Shown here: in pieces, positions 6,522-14,883 of the stretch
How positions within the stretch are numbered: position 1 is the first letter of the stretch
Layout of the letters: each line of letters starts with the position of its first letter
Assembly: GCA_045588345.1 (NCBI GenBank)
Contig: JAZNDZ010000030.1
Span: 1-17,517, forward strand
DNA: 17,517 nucleotides
Reading direction: 5' to 3'
Source: HGM04593 sp045588345
GTDB taxonomy: Bacteria; Bacteroidota; Bacteroidia; Bacteroidales; Bacteroidaceae
Made by a program: the position numbers and the translations under genes
The notes under the pieces: generated by a model
Told to the model about the DNA's origin: nothing
Databases searched by the model: none
The model's input: the letters and a program-made list of their open reading frames with translations, nothing else

Positions 6522-6558
6522 AAATAGAACCGGGGCCTGTCAAGCCCCGGTTCTATTT
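6522..6558. terminator. Bidirectional terminator between NUDIX gene and htpG
   Basis: AAATAGAACCGGGGC (6522-6536) and GCCCCGGTTCTATTT (6544-6558) form a 15-bp perfect stem with a 7-nt loop. The A/T-rich ends provide a short T run in both directions, fitting its position between convergent genes. Confidence 0.88.
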
Positions 6559-6566
6559 GTCGGCGA

Positions 6567-8615
6567 TTACTTCATCAGTTCGATGCTTCGCTTGACGAAG
6601 TTGTTGAGTGCTTCGCCAGTGAGCATGTTGTTCTGCAACAGTGTTATGTCAATCAGTTGCTTGATAGTATTGTCACCGGCAGCATATTCGGCTAGGATAG
6701 CCTCCTTCTCGCTCTTCGCTGCAGTTATTTCTTTTTCAATCTCAAAGAGTTCATCTTTTTCGCTCTGAGGAATCTCGTCATCCTTCTTTCCGCTGCGTGC
6801 ATCGTACAATGCCTTGCGACGGTTCTCAAGTGATTCTCTCTTTTCGTCAATAGGCTGCAACTTCGTACCGCATGCGTTCTCGGCATTTTCAAGAACACGT
6901 TTCACAAGCGGGTGTTCCTCGTTGATGAGCACGTTGAACATATCAGGCATTTCGCCATAGAATGACATGCCGGGCTGAATGGCTGCCATTTCCTTCATGC
7001 GGCGCATGTATTCAGCCTGTGTAATCATCACCGGGGCACCATTCTCGCCCATGGCCTGTGTCTGCACGTGGAACTCTCTTTTCTCCATTTGCGGCAACTG
7101 GCTCTCGAACACGCCTGTCAGTATATCGCGTTTGGCCTCGGCAAGTGTACTCTGTTTCTGTTCCTCTTTTACAATGAGGTTCTCAACCGTGTCGCTGTCG
7201 ACACGTGTGAAACGTGTCTTCTCGAACTTGCGCTCTAACAGGCTTATGAGTGCCACATCCAACTGGCCGTCCATGAGCAGGACATTGTAGCCCTTGTTCT
7301 TGGCATTGTCAATGAAACTGTACTCCTTTTCCTTGTCGTTAGAGTAGAGATAGATTATGTTGCCGTCCTTGTCGGTCTGTCCGGCACTTACAAGACTCTT
7401 GTACTCCTCGTATGTGTATTTGTTGCCGTCTGTATCCTGCAACAGGGTGAACTTGCTTGCCTTGTCGTAGAAATCCTCCTCGGTGAGCATGCCGTAGTGT
7501 ATGAAAATCTTCAGGTCGTTCCACTTTTCCTCGAACTCCTTGCGGTCGTTCTTGAAAATCTGTGACAGGCGGTCCGATACCTTCTTCGAGATGTATGTTG
7601 AAATTTTCTTTACATTAGAATCGCTCTGCAGATATGAACGAGATACGTTGAGCGGGATATCCGGCGAGTCTATCACACCGTGCATTAGAGTGAGGAAGTC
7701 GGGTACAATGCCTTCTACCTCGTCAGTTACATATACCTGGTTGCAGAAAAGGAGAATCTTGTTTTTCTGCAACTCAAGACTGCTCTTTACTTTTGGGAAG
7801 TAGAGTATACCTGTGAGGTTGAACGGGAAATCCACGTTAAGGTGAATCCAGAACAGCGGCTCGTCGCTCATGGGATAGAGTTTACGGTAGAACTCTTTAT
7901 AATCCTCGTCCTTCAGGTCACTTGGCTTGCGTGTCCAAAGTGGAGTGGTGTCGTTTATTATGTTGTCCTCATCAGTCTCCACCTGTTTGCCGTCTTTCCA
8001 ATCCTTCTTCTTGCCGAATGCAATCTCAACCGGCAGGAAACGGCAGTATTTGTTGAGTATACCGCTTATGCGGCTTTCGCTCAAGAACTCCTTGCTGTCA
8101 TCATCAATATACATAATGATGTCTGTTCCGCGCTCTGCCTTTTCGGTATCCTCAATTGTGTACTCAGGGCTGCCGTCACAACTCCATTTTACAGCCTGTG
8201 CTCCATCTTTGTACGACTTGGTGACAATTTCAACTTTCTTTGATACCATGAATGCCGAGTAGGATCCAAGACCGAAGTGGCCGATGATGCTGTTGGCGCT
8301 GTCCTTGTACTTTTCCAGGAAATCAGTTGCTCCCGAAAGTGCAATCTGGTTTATGTACTTCTCGATTTCCTCAGCCGTGAGACCTATACCATTGTCGCTG
8401 ACTGTGATAGTATCACTACCCAGTGTTACCTTTACTTTGGGCGTTCCGAATTCGCCTTTGAACTCACCTTTCTCGTACAGAGTTTTCAGTTTCTGAGTCG
8501 CATCGATTGCATTCGACACAATCTCACGAAGGAAAATCTCATGGTCGCTGTACAAGAATTTCTTGATTACGGGGAAAATGTTTTCTGTTGTAACCCCAAT
8601 GTTTCCTTTTTGCAT
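6567..8615 (-). CDS. htpG: Molecular chaperone HtpG (Hsp90)
   Basis: A 682-aa cytosolic Hsp90 homologue, an ATP-dependent dimeric chaperone. The N-terminal GHKL ATPase domain shows all key elements: LREIVSNAIDA (catalytic Glu and Mg-binding Asn), VSDNGIGLT (Asp that binds adenine), and GHFGLGSYSAFMV (glycine-rich lid hinge). The middle domain carries LPLNVSRSYLQ with the conserved Arg that contacts ATP phosphate. Length is slightly above E. coli HtpG, as usual for Bacteroidetes. It is monocistronic: a hairpin with a T run (8672-8706) separates it from the upstream operon and a terminator follows. No consensus -33/-7 pair was found in 8616-8670. Confidence 0.97.
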   Translation of the reverse strand: MQKGNIGVTTENIFPVIKKFLYSDHEIFLREIVSNAIDATQKLKTLYEKGEFKGEFGTPKVKVTLGSDTITVSDNGIGLTAEEIEKYINQIALSGATDFLEKYKDSANSIIGHFGLGSYSAFMVSKKVEIVTKSYKDGAQAVKWSCDGSPEYTIEDTEKAERGTDIIMYIDDDSKEFLSESRISGILNKYCRFLPVEIAFGKKKDWKDGKQVETDEDNIINDTTPLWTRKPSDLKDEDYKEFYRKLYPMSDEPLFWIHLNVDFPFNLTGILYFPKVKSSLELQKNKILLFCNQVYVTDEVEGIVPDFLTLMHGVIDSPDIPLNVSRSYLQSDSNVKKISTYISKKVSDRLSQIFKNDRKEFEEKWNDLKIFIHYGMLTEEDFYDKASKFTLLQDTDGNKYTYEEYKSLVSAGQTDKDGNIIYLYSNDKEKEYSFIDNAKNKGYNVLLMDGQLDVALISLLERKFEKTRFTRVDSDTVENLIVKEEQKQSTLAEAKRDILTGVFESQLPQMEKREFHVQTQAMGENGAPVMITQAEYMRRMKEMAAIQPGMSFYGEMPDMFNVLINEEHPLVKRVLENAENACGTKLQPIDEKRESLENRRKALYDARSGKKDDEIPQSEKDELFEIEKEITAAKSEKEAILAEYAAGDNTIKQLIDITLLQNNMLTGEALNNFVKRSIELMK

Positions 8616-8671
8616 AATATTTGAATTTTTAGTTTGAAATCATATTCAAGTTCTCTCTCCTTATATAATAC

Positions 8672-8706
8672 AAAAAAAATGCCAGTTGTTCGGTAACTGA
8701 CATTTT
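8672..8706 (-). terminator. Terminator of the fabD-glycosidase-DUF4919 operon
   Basis: Arms AAAATG-C-CAGTT (8676-8687) and AACTG-A-CATTTT (8695-8706) pair with one C-A mismatch around a 7-nt loop. Read on the minus strand the hairpin is followed by eight T residues (8679-8672). The rest of the 158-bp gap between htpG and the DUF4919-like gene holds no gene; TGCCATTC occurs twice near 8747-8765. Confidence 0.75.
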
Positions 8707-8773
8707 GACAGAAAGTGTGTCCGGTATGTCTATGACAGGATGTTGGGTTGCCATTCTCTGCCATTCCGGCCCG

Positions 8774-9433
8774 TTACTTTTTTACAGGGGTGGGAGTGCT
8801 CAGGAACAGGCTTATGTCGAAGTACATGCGGCTTGACTGAAACTCTTTTGTGGGTTTTACAATGAGGATGTTGCAAAGTGATTCTGTGTCGAGTTCATGT
8901 GAAATCTCTTTGTCAATGTTTAGTGAATACATCAGGTACTTCTGGTCTTCGGGGTTGACAATGCGGAACGGGGTGGAACTGCTCTTGCCATCGCCGTAAC
9001 TCTTTATCATGGTTATGATATTCTGGTGCTTGTTTACGTAAGAGAGATACTCTTCTTCGCTTTTTCCTATTGTCTTTGACGAAATCCAAGCATAGAACAA
9101 TGCATCAAGATTGGCCGGGCTGTACTCAAGAATCTTTTTCGCCGTTTCGTACACTTTGGGGTAGTTGTCCTCATTGTAGTACTTCTTCATCAGTTTTTCG
9201 TTCTCATCCTTGCCGGGTTTGTATGTCGGCAGGAATGCCTGGCCATAGTATACGAGTGCCACATCGTCAATATCCATGTATGGGTCATCGTTGTTGAAAA
9301 CCTGCACAATATCATTGAAATAACTCCTCTCATTCTTTACAATGTCGCCAATGGTCTCTTTGTCAAGAATGAGCTGTGCCTTTACGAATGATGTTGCGGC
9401 AAGTATAATTGCCAAGAAAAGGGTTTTTCTCAT
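8774..9433 (-). CDS. DUF4919-like secreted protein
   Basis: A 219-aa protein with a cleavable signal peptide (MRKTLFLAIILAATSFVKAQ, probable cut after Ala19), so it is exported to the periplasm or surface. The mature part shows VYYGQAFLPTYKP, a helical NYPKVYETAKKILEYSPANLDALFYAW segment like a tetratricopeptide-type helix pair, and IKSYGDGKSSSTPFRIVN. The YYGQ and GDGK-x-[CS]-x-T-x-F-x-[IV] pattern is what I remember of DUF4919, a Bacteroidales family of unknown function; the assignment is from memory. It is the last gene of the operon, 5 bp after the glycosidase gene. Confidence 0.75.
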   Translation of the reverse strand: MRKTLFLAIILAATSFVKAQLILDKETIGDIVKNERSYFNDIVQVFNNDDPYMDIDDVALVYYGQAFLPTYKPGKDENEKLMKKYYNEDNYPKVYETAKKILEYSPANLDALFYAWISSKTIGKSEEEYLSYVNKHQNIITMIKSYGDGKSSSTPFRIVNPEDQKYLMYSLNIDKEISHELDTESLCNILIVKPTKEFQSSRMYFDISLFLSTPTPVKK

Positions 9434-9438
9434 ATTTC

Positions 9439-11124
9439 TCAGATGTTGAATTTCAGAATAACTCCGCTGTTTGCCGGAACAACCACATTTACTGTATCGT
9501 ATGCATTCAGCGGCTCTTCAATGATGCTGCCACTGAGCAGGTCTTTCGCTTTCCTTGTTCTTCCTGTATATGATATTCCGTAATACGCAAATGCTTCTTC
9601 CGGAATAGTTATTTCGCACTCCTTGTCACTGTCACTGAAGTTGGTGACAATGAGCAACAGTTCCTTTTCTGTACCGCGAAGGTATGAGAAAATATGGTTA
9701 CTGTCATACTTGTCGCTGTACGGGTTGGCATACTGCAAGCCATAGAATAATCCTTCGCGCAGAGCCACGTTGCTGTTGCACAGGTTCAACAGGTTTGAAT
9801 AGAACGCCTGGAGGTTCTTTTCTTCATCGGTCAGCTGCTCACCGCTGTAGTTGCCGTCACCTTTCCAACGGCGTAAGGTGTCTACGCTCCAGTAGTCGAA
9901 GATTGTGGTGCGGCCGTCTACTCCGCTGTAACCTTCCTTGTCCATGCCTCTTTCTCCCAATTCCTGGCCTGCATAAAGCATGAATGGCTGTGTGCCTATT
10001 GTGGCCGATACAATGAGGGCGGCCAAGGCGCGTTCCGCCTTTGCTGCAAAGAAATCCGATGCAATGCGTTGTTCATCGTGGTTCTCAAGGAAGGTAAGCA
10101 TGTTGTGACGTATGTCGGCAGTGCTCTGCAAGGTGTAACTTATGTCATTGGCCGATGTCTGTCCGTTCATTACTCCACGCAATGTGTCGTAAAGCCCCAC
10201 CTTGTCGTACAGATAATCGAAACACCCATGCTTGATGAACAGGCGGTATATGTGCGGCTGGTAAATCTCACCAATGAAAATTATCCCAGGGAACTGCTCT
10301 TTAATTTTAGGTACAGCCCATGCCCAGAACTCTACAGGGGTCATCTCGACCATGTCGCAACGGAAACCGTCAACCCCTTGCGATGCCCAATACTGCAATA
10401 TCTTGAGCATTTTGACCCAAGTGTTGGGTACTGGGGAAAATATGCGGTTGCCTGTGCGGTAATCAATGCCGTAATTGAGTTTTACGGTATCATACCAATC
10501 GTTTCTCGAAGGGGTGCCGAAACAGTCGTTGCCTGTTGCACGCAAAGGCTCTTCGCAGTATTCGGTTTCGGCGCAATCCTTGGCATCGAGGTTACATCCG
10601 TATGACTGGTTGCCGAGGTAGTAGAAATTGTTGTGTCCGGCAAAAAATGCCTCTTTGTCATCGAACTGGCCAAACGGATATGTACCCTCAGGCGTGTTGT
10701 CGCTTATGTAATGGCGTGCAACATGGTTGGGTATGAAGTCCATAATTACCTTTAGCCCCGTTTTATGCGTGCGTTCAATGAGTGCCTCGAACTCTTCGCG
10801 GCGCTTTTCTACATTAACCGCAAGGTCTGGGTCAATGTCGTAGTAGTCCTTTATTGCATAAGGTGAACCGGCCTCGCCCTTTACAATGGCCGGGTGGTCG
10901 GTTGCAATGCCATACTTTGAATAGTCGGTGCGTGTTGTGTGTTCAATTACTCCTGTATACCACACGTGTGTGGCACCAAGTCCGCGTATAGCACGCAGCG
11001 CTTTTGCAGTAATGTCATTGAATTTACCACAGCCGTTCAACTGAATTGTTCCATTGGCAACGCAACCGGTTGTGCTGTTGCCGAAAAGTCTCGGTAATAA
11101 CTGGTAGATTATAATACGTGACAT
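9439..11124 (-). CDS. GH13 alpha-amylase-family glycosidase, cytoplasmic
   Basis: A 561-aa (beta/alpha)8-barrel enzyme. All four GH13 signature regions are present: DFIPNH (129-134), GFRCDMVEM with nucleophile Asp257, FIGEIY with acid/base Glu286, and LENHD with Asp350. A beta-sandwich C-terminal domain follows (from about 470), ending with the usual strand VVPANSGVILKF. There is no signal peptide, since it begins MSRIIIYQLLPRLFGN, so it acts in the cytoplasm on alpha-glucans or imported maltodextrins. Exact specificity (amylase, maltogenic or other) is not decidable. It starts 12 bp after fabD and stops 5 bp before the DUF4919-like gene, clearly one transcription unit. Confidence 0.92.
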   Translation of the reverse strand: MSRIIIYQLLPRLFGNSTTGCVANGTIQLNGCGKFNDITAKALRAIRGLGATHVWYTGVIEHTTRTDYSKYGIATDHPAIVKGEAGSPYAIKDYYDIDPDLAVNVEKRREEFEALIERTHKTGLKVIMDFIPNHVARHYISDNTPEGTYPFGQFDDKEAFFAGHNNFYYLGNQSYGCNLDAKDCAETEYCEEPLRATGNDCFGTPSRNDWYDTVKLNYGIDYRTGNRIFSPVPNTWVKMLKILQYWASQGVDGFRCDMVEMTPVEFWAWAVPKIKEQFPGIIFIGEIYQPHIYRLFIKHGCFDYLYDKVGLYDTLRGVMNGQTSANDISYTLQSTADIRHNMLTFLENHDEQRIASDFFAAKAERALAALIVSATIGTQPFMLYAGQELGERGMDKEGYSGVDGRTTIFDYWSVDTLRRWKGDGNYSGEQLTDEEKNLQAFYSNLLNLCNSNVALREGLFYGLQYANPYSDKYDSNHIFSYLRGTEKELLLIVTNFSDSDKECEITIPEEAFAYYGISYTGRTRKAKDLLSGSIIEEPLNAYDTVNVVVPANSGVILKFNI

Positions 11125-11136
11125 GTCAAGTTTTTT

Positions 11137-12015
11137 TTATTCTGCTCCAATGGATTTCTTTATTTTTGCAATGAGTCCTTGCTGGACATTTCCCGGGCCA
11201 CATTCGGTAAACTCCGTCGCTCCGTCTTTTATCATGTTGACGATTGTTGGTGTCCAACGTACCGGAGCGGTCAACTGTGCTATCAAGTTTGCTTTTATCT
11301 CTTCGGGTGCTGTATGTGGCATTGCATCAACGTTCTGGTAAACAGGGCACACAGGTGTGTTGAACATTGTACCGTTGATTGCTTCCTCGAGTTCATCCTT
11401 TGCAGGCTGCATGATAGGGGAGTGGAATGCTCCGCTCACGTTCAATGGCAATGCGCGTTTTGCGCCTGCAGCCTTGAGTGCTTCACACGCCTTGGCTACA
11501 CCTTCAATGCTTCCCGATATCACGACTTGTCCAGGGCAGTTGAAATTCGCTGCAACGACAGTGTCTCCTTGCGAATTTACTTCGTTGCATACGTTTTCAA
11601 CAACTTCATCGGCAAGTCCCAGAACAGCAGCCATGGTCGACTGTTGCATCTCGCATGCCTTTTGCATCGCCACAGCACGCTTGTATACCAGTCTAAGACC
11701 ATCTTCAAAACTTAGCGCGCCGGCGGCGGTCAATGCCGAAAATTCTCCCAATGAATGTCCTGCAACCATGTCGGGCTTGAATTCATCGCCAAGAACAATG
11801 GCCTGAATTACTGAATGCAGAAAAACCGCCGGTTGGGTAACTTTGGTCTGCTTCAGTTCCTCTTCGGTACCATTGAACATTATATCAGTGATTCGGAAAC
11901 CAAGTATTTCATTGGCTCTTTCAAAATATTCTTTGGCAACAGGGCTGTTTTCATACAGTTCCTTGCCCATTCCGCAAAACTGTGCACCTTGCCCCGTAAA
12001 TACAAATGCTTTCAT
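11137..12015 (-). CDS. fabD: Malonyl-CoA:ACP transacylase
   Basis: A 292-aa FabD, which transfers malonyl from CoA to acyl carrier protein to supply fatty-acid elongation. The catalytic Ser88 sits in GHSLGE, the substrate-carboxylate Arg in YKRAVAMQ (Arg113), and the catalytic His198 in SGAFHSP. The N-terminal FTGQGAQ motif is typical. It is the first gene of a three-gene minus-strand operon. A -7-like TAAATTTG lies on the minus strand at 12083-12076, but its nearest TTTG is about 25 bp upstream, too far for a good match. Other fab genes are not in this window. Confidence 0.96.
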   Translation of the reverse strand: MKAFVFTGQGAQFCGMGKELYENSPVAKEYFERANEILGFRITDIMFNGTEEELKQTKVTQPAVFLHSVIQAIVLGDEFKPDMVAGHSLGEFSALTAAGALSFEDGLRLVYKRAVAMQKACEMQQSTMAAVLGLADEVVENVCNEVNSQGDTVVAANFNCPGQVVISGSIEGVAKACEALKAAGAKRALPLNVSGAFHSPIMQPAKDELEEAINGTMFNTPVCPVYQNVDAMPHTAPEEIKANLIAQLTAPVRWTPTIVNMIKDGATEFTECGPGNVQQGLIAKIKKSIGAE

Positions 12016-12183
12016 AAATTTTCAGTTTCAATTGATGCTTTTTGGCCCTTTTCCAGAGCAATATTATATCTTCTGCAAATTTACTCATTTTTTCTCTCCC
12101 ATTCTTTACAAATTCTTATATATAATATTAATGTTTCTAAAGAGTTTGTTAAAATTTGATAATTTAGAGGGTGATATCTCTAT

Positions 12184-12202
12184 CTATTGATTAAATCAAT
12201 AG
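12184..12202. promoter_or_regulatory. Operator-like palindrome upstream of SLC13 transporter
   Basis: CTATTGATT and AATCAATAG are perfect 9-bp arms around one A. It contains T-N11-A spacing and an A/T-rich core, the general form of a LysR-type or other dimeric regulator site. It lies about 130 bp before the transporter start. A LysR gene lies downstream of the transporter, but the link is inference. Confidence 0.45.
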
Positions 12203-12269
12203 CAGTTATCGCTAAATTAGATAGATGTGCAATGCGTAGATGTGAAATAGATTGTATTTTTGTATGTTT

Positions 12270-12299
12270 TTTGAAAAAATGACTATAAATAACATTTTG
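12270..12299 (+). promoter_or_regulatory. Possible promoter of the SLC13 transporter
   Basis: TTTG at 12270-12273, 18 bp, then ACATTTTG at 12292-12299, which keeps the TTTG half of the -7 box but lacks the leading TA. Weak match; the A/T-rich leader to ATG 12334 is 34 nt. Confidence 0.35.
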
Positions 12300-12333
12300 A
12301 TATTTAAATCAATCAAATAATAATCAATTAGTT

Positions 12334-13827
12334 ATGTTTAAAAATTTCCCCGGGTACAAAATTCTGGAAAACATCCAGAAGAAAAAATCCCACAACAGAG
12401 AGAGAAAGTTCCCTCTTAATGCAATCAAACTCATCTTCATTGTTGCAATTTCGCTTGTGTTGGCTTTGATGCCTACAGAATCTTTCGGAATTGAAGGTCT
12501 TACAGTTGTCCACCAGCGTATCATTGCACTTTTTGTGTTTGCAGCTTTGATGTGGTTGACCGAGACAATGCCTTCATGGGTAACATCAATGGTGGTGGTG
12601 ACTGTGATGCTGTTTACTGTATCGACCAGTTCATTCTCATTCCTCCGTCCTGAGGGCGGTGTAGGTCTGGTACCATTCAAGAGTATCTTTGCCTGTTTCT
12701 CAAACCCGACAATCATGCTCTTTATCGGTGGTTTCGTACTTGCAATAGGTCTTACAAAAGTTAAACTTGATGTAGCCCTTGCACGTGTTCTGCTGAAGCC
12801 TTTCGGCACCCGTTCCGAGATTGTACTTCTTGGTTTTATCCTTGTTACAGCAATATTCTCGGCGTTTGTAAGCAACACGGCAACTGCAGCCATGATGCTT
12901 GCATTCCTTACACCGGTATTGCGTTCATTGCCTGCTGACGGCAAGGGTCGTATAGCACTTGCGTTGGCTATTCCGGTAGGTGCAAACCTCGGTGGTATGA
13001 TGACTCCTATCGGAACACCTCCTAACATGATTGCGCTCGATTACCTTTCATCACAGGGTATGGGTATCGATTTCGTTGACTGGACACTAAAAATGGCTCC
13101 ATTTGTTATAATCCTTCTTGTTCTCGCATGGTTCCTTCTCTGCTTCCTTTTCCCATTCAAGCAAAAGAACATAAAGATTGAGATTGAGGGTGAAATAAAG
13201 TGGAATTACAAGACCTGGTCGGTTGTTGTTGCCTTTATCCTCACAATTTTCATGTGGATGTTCGGTACCGATATGTGGAATATTGATACAAATGTTGTTG
13301 CAATGATTCCTATTGCAATATTCTGTGCAACAGGCATCCTTACACGTCGTGACCTTGAGGAAATCAACTGGAGTGTGCTTTGGATGGTTGCCGGTGGTTT
13401 CGCACTCGGTGTCGCCCTCAACTACAGCGATGCGAACTCTGCGAGTCTCAGCAGCCTCATTGTAAAGTCTGTTCCATTTGACCAGTTCTCTCCACTGGTA
13501 GTGATGATTCTTGCAGGTCTCATCTGCTTTGGTTTCTCTAACTTCATCTCTCACTCGGCTGCAACATCCTTGCTTGTTCCTGTGCTTGGTGTCGTTGCAA
13601 GCGGTCTTGGCACTGCACTTGACGGCTTCGGAGGTCCTCAGGCGATGCTCGTAGGAATAGCCATTGCATCTTCAGTTTCAATGATTCTCCCAATCAGTAC
13701 ACCTCCAAATGCAATTGCTCACTCAACGGGCTTTATACAGCAGAAGGATATGATGCTGGTTGGTATAATCGTTGGTGTTCTGGGTCTTGTACTCGGTTAT
13801 GGAATGCTTATTTTCATCGGTTTCTGA
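12334..13827 (+). CDS. SLC13/DASS-family anion (di/tricarboxylate) transporter
   Basis: A 497-aa inner-membrane protein with about a dozen hydrophobic segments and an inverted two-repeat plan. Repeat 1 contains SNTATAAMM (Ser180-Asn-Thr) and PIGTPPNMIAL; repeat 2 contains SHSAATSLLVP (Ser406-His-Ser) and PISTPPNAIAHSTG. These paired motifs form the sodium and substrate sites in DASS transporters such as VcINDY. The [GS]TPPN signatures are clear, but the second SNT is replaced by SHS. It probably imports a dicarboxylate, citrate-like anion or sulfate with sodium; the substrate is not determinable. It is transcribed from the divergent region and followed by a strong hairpin, so it is likely monocistronic. 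Confidence 0.9.
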   Translation: MFKNFPGYKILENIQKKKSHNRERKFPLNAIKLIFIVAISLVLALMPTESFGIEGLTVVHQRIIALFVFAALMWLTETMPSWVTSMVVVTVMLFTVSTSSFSFLRPEGGVGLVPFKSIFACFSNPTIMLFIGGFVLAIGLTKVKLDVALARVLLKPFGTRSEIVLLGFILVTAIFSAFVSNTATAAMMLAFLTPVLRSLPADGKGRIALALAIPVGANLGGMMTPIGTPPNMIALDYLSSQGMGIDFVDWTLKMAPFVIILLVLAWFLLCFLFPFKQKNIKIEIEGEIKWNYKTWSVVVAFILTIFMWMFGTDMWNIDTNVVAMIPIAIFCATGILTRRDLEEINWSVLWMVAGGFALGVALNYSDANSASLSSLIVKSVPFDQFSPLVVMILAGLICFGFSNFISHSAATSLLVPVLGVVASGLGTALDGFGGPQAMLVGIAIASSVSMILPISTPPNAIAHSTGFIQQKDMMLVGIIVGVLGLVLGYGMLIFIGF

Positions 13828-13860
13828 TAAAAGGCCTTAATAACGTTTTTTTATAACATT

Positions 13861-13917
13861 TCTGCCTCACAAACCTATTTTCCGTATGGAATGATGGTTT
13901 TTGTGAGGCAGATTTCT
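13861..13917 (+). terminator. Terminator hairpin after the SLC13 gene
   Basis: TCTGCCTCACAAA (13861-13873) pairs perfectly with TTTGTGAGGCAGA (13900-13912). The 26-nt loop contains a smaller hairpin TTCC-GTAT-GGAA. A modest T-rich tail (TTTCTT) follows. Confidence 0.75.
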
Positions 13918-13925
13918 TATATTCG
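13918..13925 (+). promoter_or_regulatory. Candidate -7 box of the LysR gene
   Basis: TATATTCG fits TAnnTTTG with one mismatch, 33 bp before the LysR start. No TTTG sits 19-20 bp upstream; the nearest is in the terminator stem at 13900-13903. Tentative. Confidence 0.35.
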
Positions 13926-13958
13926 CGGCAGTTTTCAACGCAACTGAATTATCAGACA

Positions 13959-14864
13959 ATGGAACTTAGACAACTTAAATATTTTGTCAAGAGTGCAGAG
14001 TTCTTGAACTTCTCCGTAGCAGCCAAGCATCTGTATATTACCCAGAGTACACTGTCGCAACAGATTAAACAACTGGAGTTTGAACTTGGCTTTGAACTTT
14101 TCTTGCGCAACAGCCGTCATATTTCACTCACCGAAGCCGGTGAGGAATTTCTTCCGTTTGCTCACAAGACAATACAGGATGCCGAAGATGGAGTACAGCG
14201 TCTCCATGACCTGCAACATGTCAAGGCCGGCAAACTCAGGGTCGGGGTTACATACAGCCTGAGTACAGTACTGACCGAAGGTCTTCTTGAATTCATGAAA
14301 GTCTACCCCGATATAAAACTCGAAGTCTGCTACAAGACTGTAAATGAACTTTTGGTGCTGCTCAAAGAACGCCAGCTTGACTTTATCCTTTCGTACAAGC
14401 CGCTGTTCGATGCTCCCGATGTGGACTCAATGCCACTCTTTGATAATGCATTGGCACTTGTGGTCTCAAAGGAACATGTTCTTGCTTCGCGCAAGAGGAT
14501 TAAACTGCCCGAGTTGGCCAATATTCCTTTGGTACTCCCTTCTCATGACCTTCAAGCACGAATGATGCTTGAACGTCTCCTGGTCGGTAAAGGTGTGGAA
14601 TTGAGTTCAAAACTTGAACTTAACGAAACCAACATTCTGTTGCAGTTAGTCTCTACAGGCAGTTATTCTACAATCCTTTCAACATCAGCAGTGTTCGGCA
14701 ACTCACGTTTCAAGGCAATACCCATTGAAGACCCGGCAAATGTAATGGAGGCTTCCTTACTGCGTCTGAAGGGTGTATATCAAAAGGCAGCAGCGAAGGA
14801 ATTCGTGAAGATTCTGCTTAATACAGAAGCTGTACGACGCAGGCATGTGAACTGGTTCGATTAA
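13959..14864 (+). CDS. LysR-family transcriptional regulator
   Basis: A 301-aa LysR-type regulator. Residues 1-60 form the winged helix-turn-helix: MELRQLKYFVKSAEFLNFSV, then AAKHLYITQSTLSQQIKQLE and LTEAG. A linker helix (about 60-85) and a periplasmic-binding-protein-like effector domain (about 90-290) follow. N-terminal features resemble the OxyR/CynR/CysB branch, but the two OxyR redox cysteines are not evident; only one Cys, in the EVCYKT segment, stands out. The effector is unknown. The acyl-ACP thioesterase follows after 19 bp, so it may be co-transcribed with its target, and the transporter upstream is another candidate target. Confidence 0.93.
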   Translation: MELRQLKYFVKSAEFLNFSVAAKHLYITQSTLSQQIKQLEFELGFELFLRNSRHISLTEAGEEFLPFAHKTIQDAEDGVQRLHDLQHVKAGKLRVGVTYSLSTVLTEGLLEFMKVYPDIKLEVCYKTVNELLVLLKERQLDFILSYKPLFDAPDVDSMPLFDNALALVVSKEHVLASRKRIKLPELANIPLVLPSHDLQARMMLERLLVGKGVELSSKLELNETNILLQLVSTGSYSTILSTSAVFGNSRFKAIPIEDPANVMEASLLRLKGVYQKAAAKEFVKILLNTEAVRRRHVNWFD

Positions 14865-14883
14865 TAAAACAAACAATACGATT

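Larger units (their letters stand above)
12016..12333. other. 318-bp divergent intergenic region
   Basis: A/T-rich, with no gene on either strand. It separates divergent fabD and the SLC13 transporter and must contain both promoters. The structured element is the 19-bp palindrome at 12184-12202, bracketed by CTATCTA (12180-12186) and TAGATAG (12218-12224). Confidence 0.7.

Noticed and set aside
7842..8624. Several 100-130 codon plus-strand frames inside htpG
   Set aside because: They are antisense shadows of a complete, strongly conserved Hsp90 gene.
8747..8765. Direct repeat TGCCATTC twice in the htpG upstream gap
   Set aside because: Two 8-bp copies are too short and too few to be meaningful.
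10069..10605. 178-codon plus-strand frame within the GH13 gene
   Set aside because: Opposite strand of a complete glycosidase with all four catalytic regions; no motif of its own.
12324..13028. 234-codon open frame antisense to the SLC13 gene
   Set aside because: It lies wholly opposite a clear membrane-transporter gene, its composition (Arg/Thr/Ser/Ile mix) is that of a shadow frame, and it has no recognisable motif.
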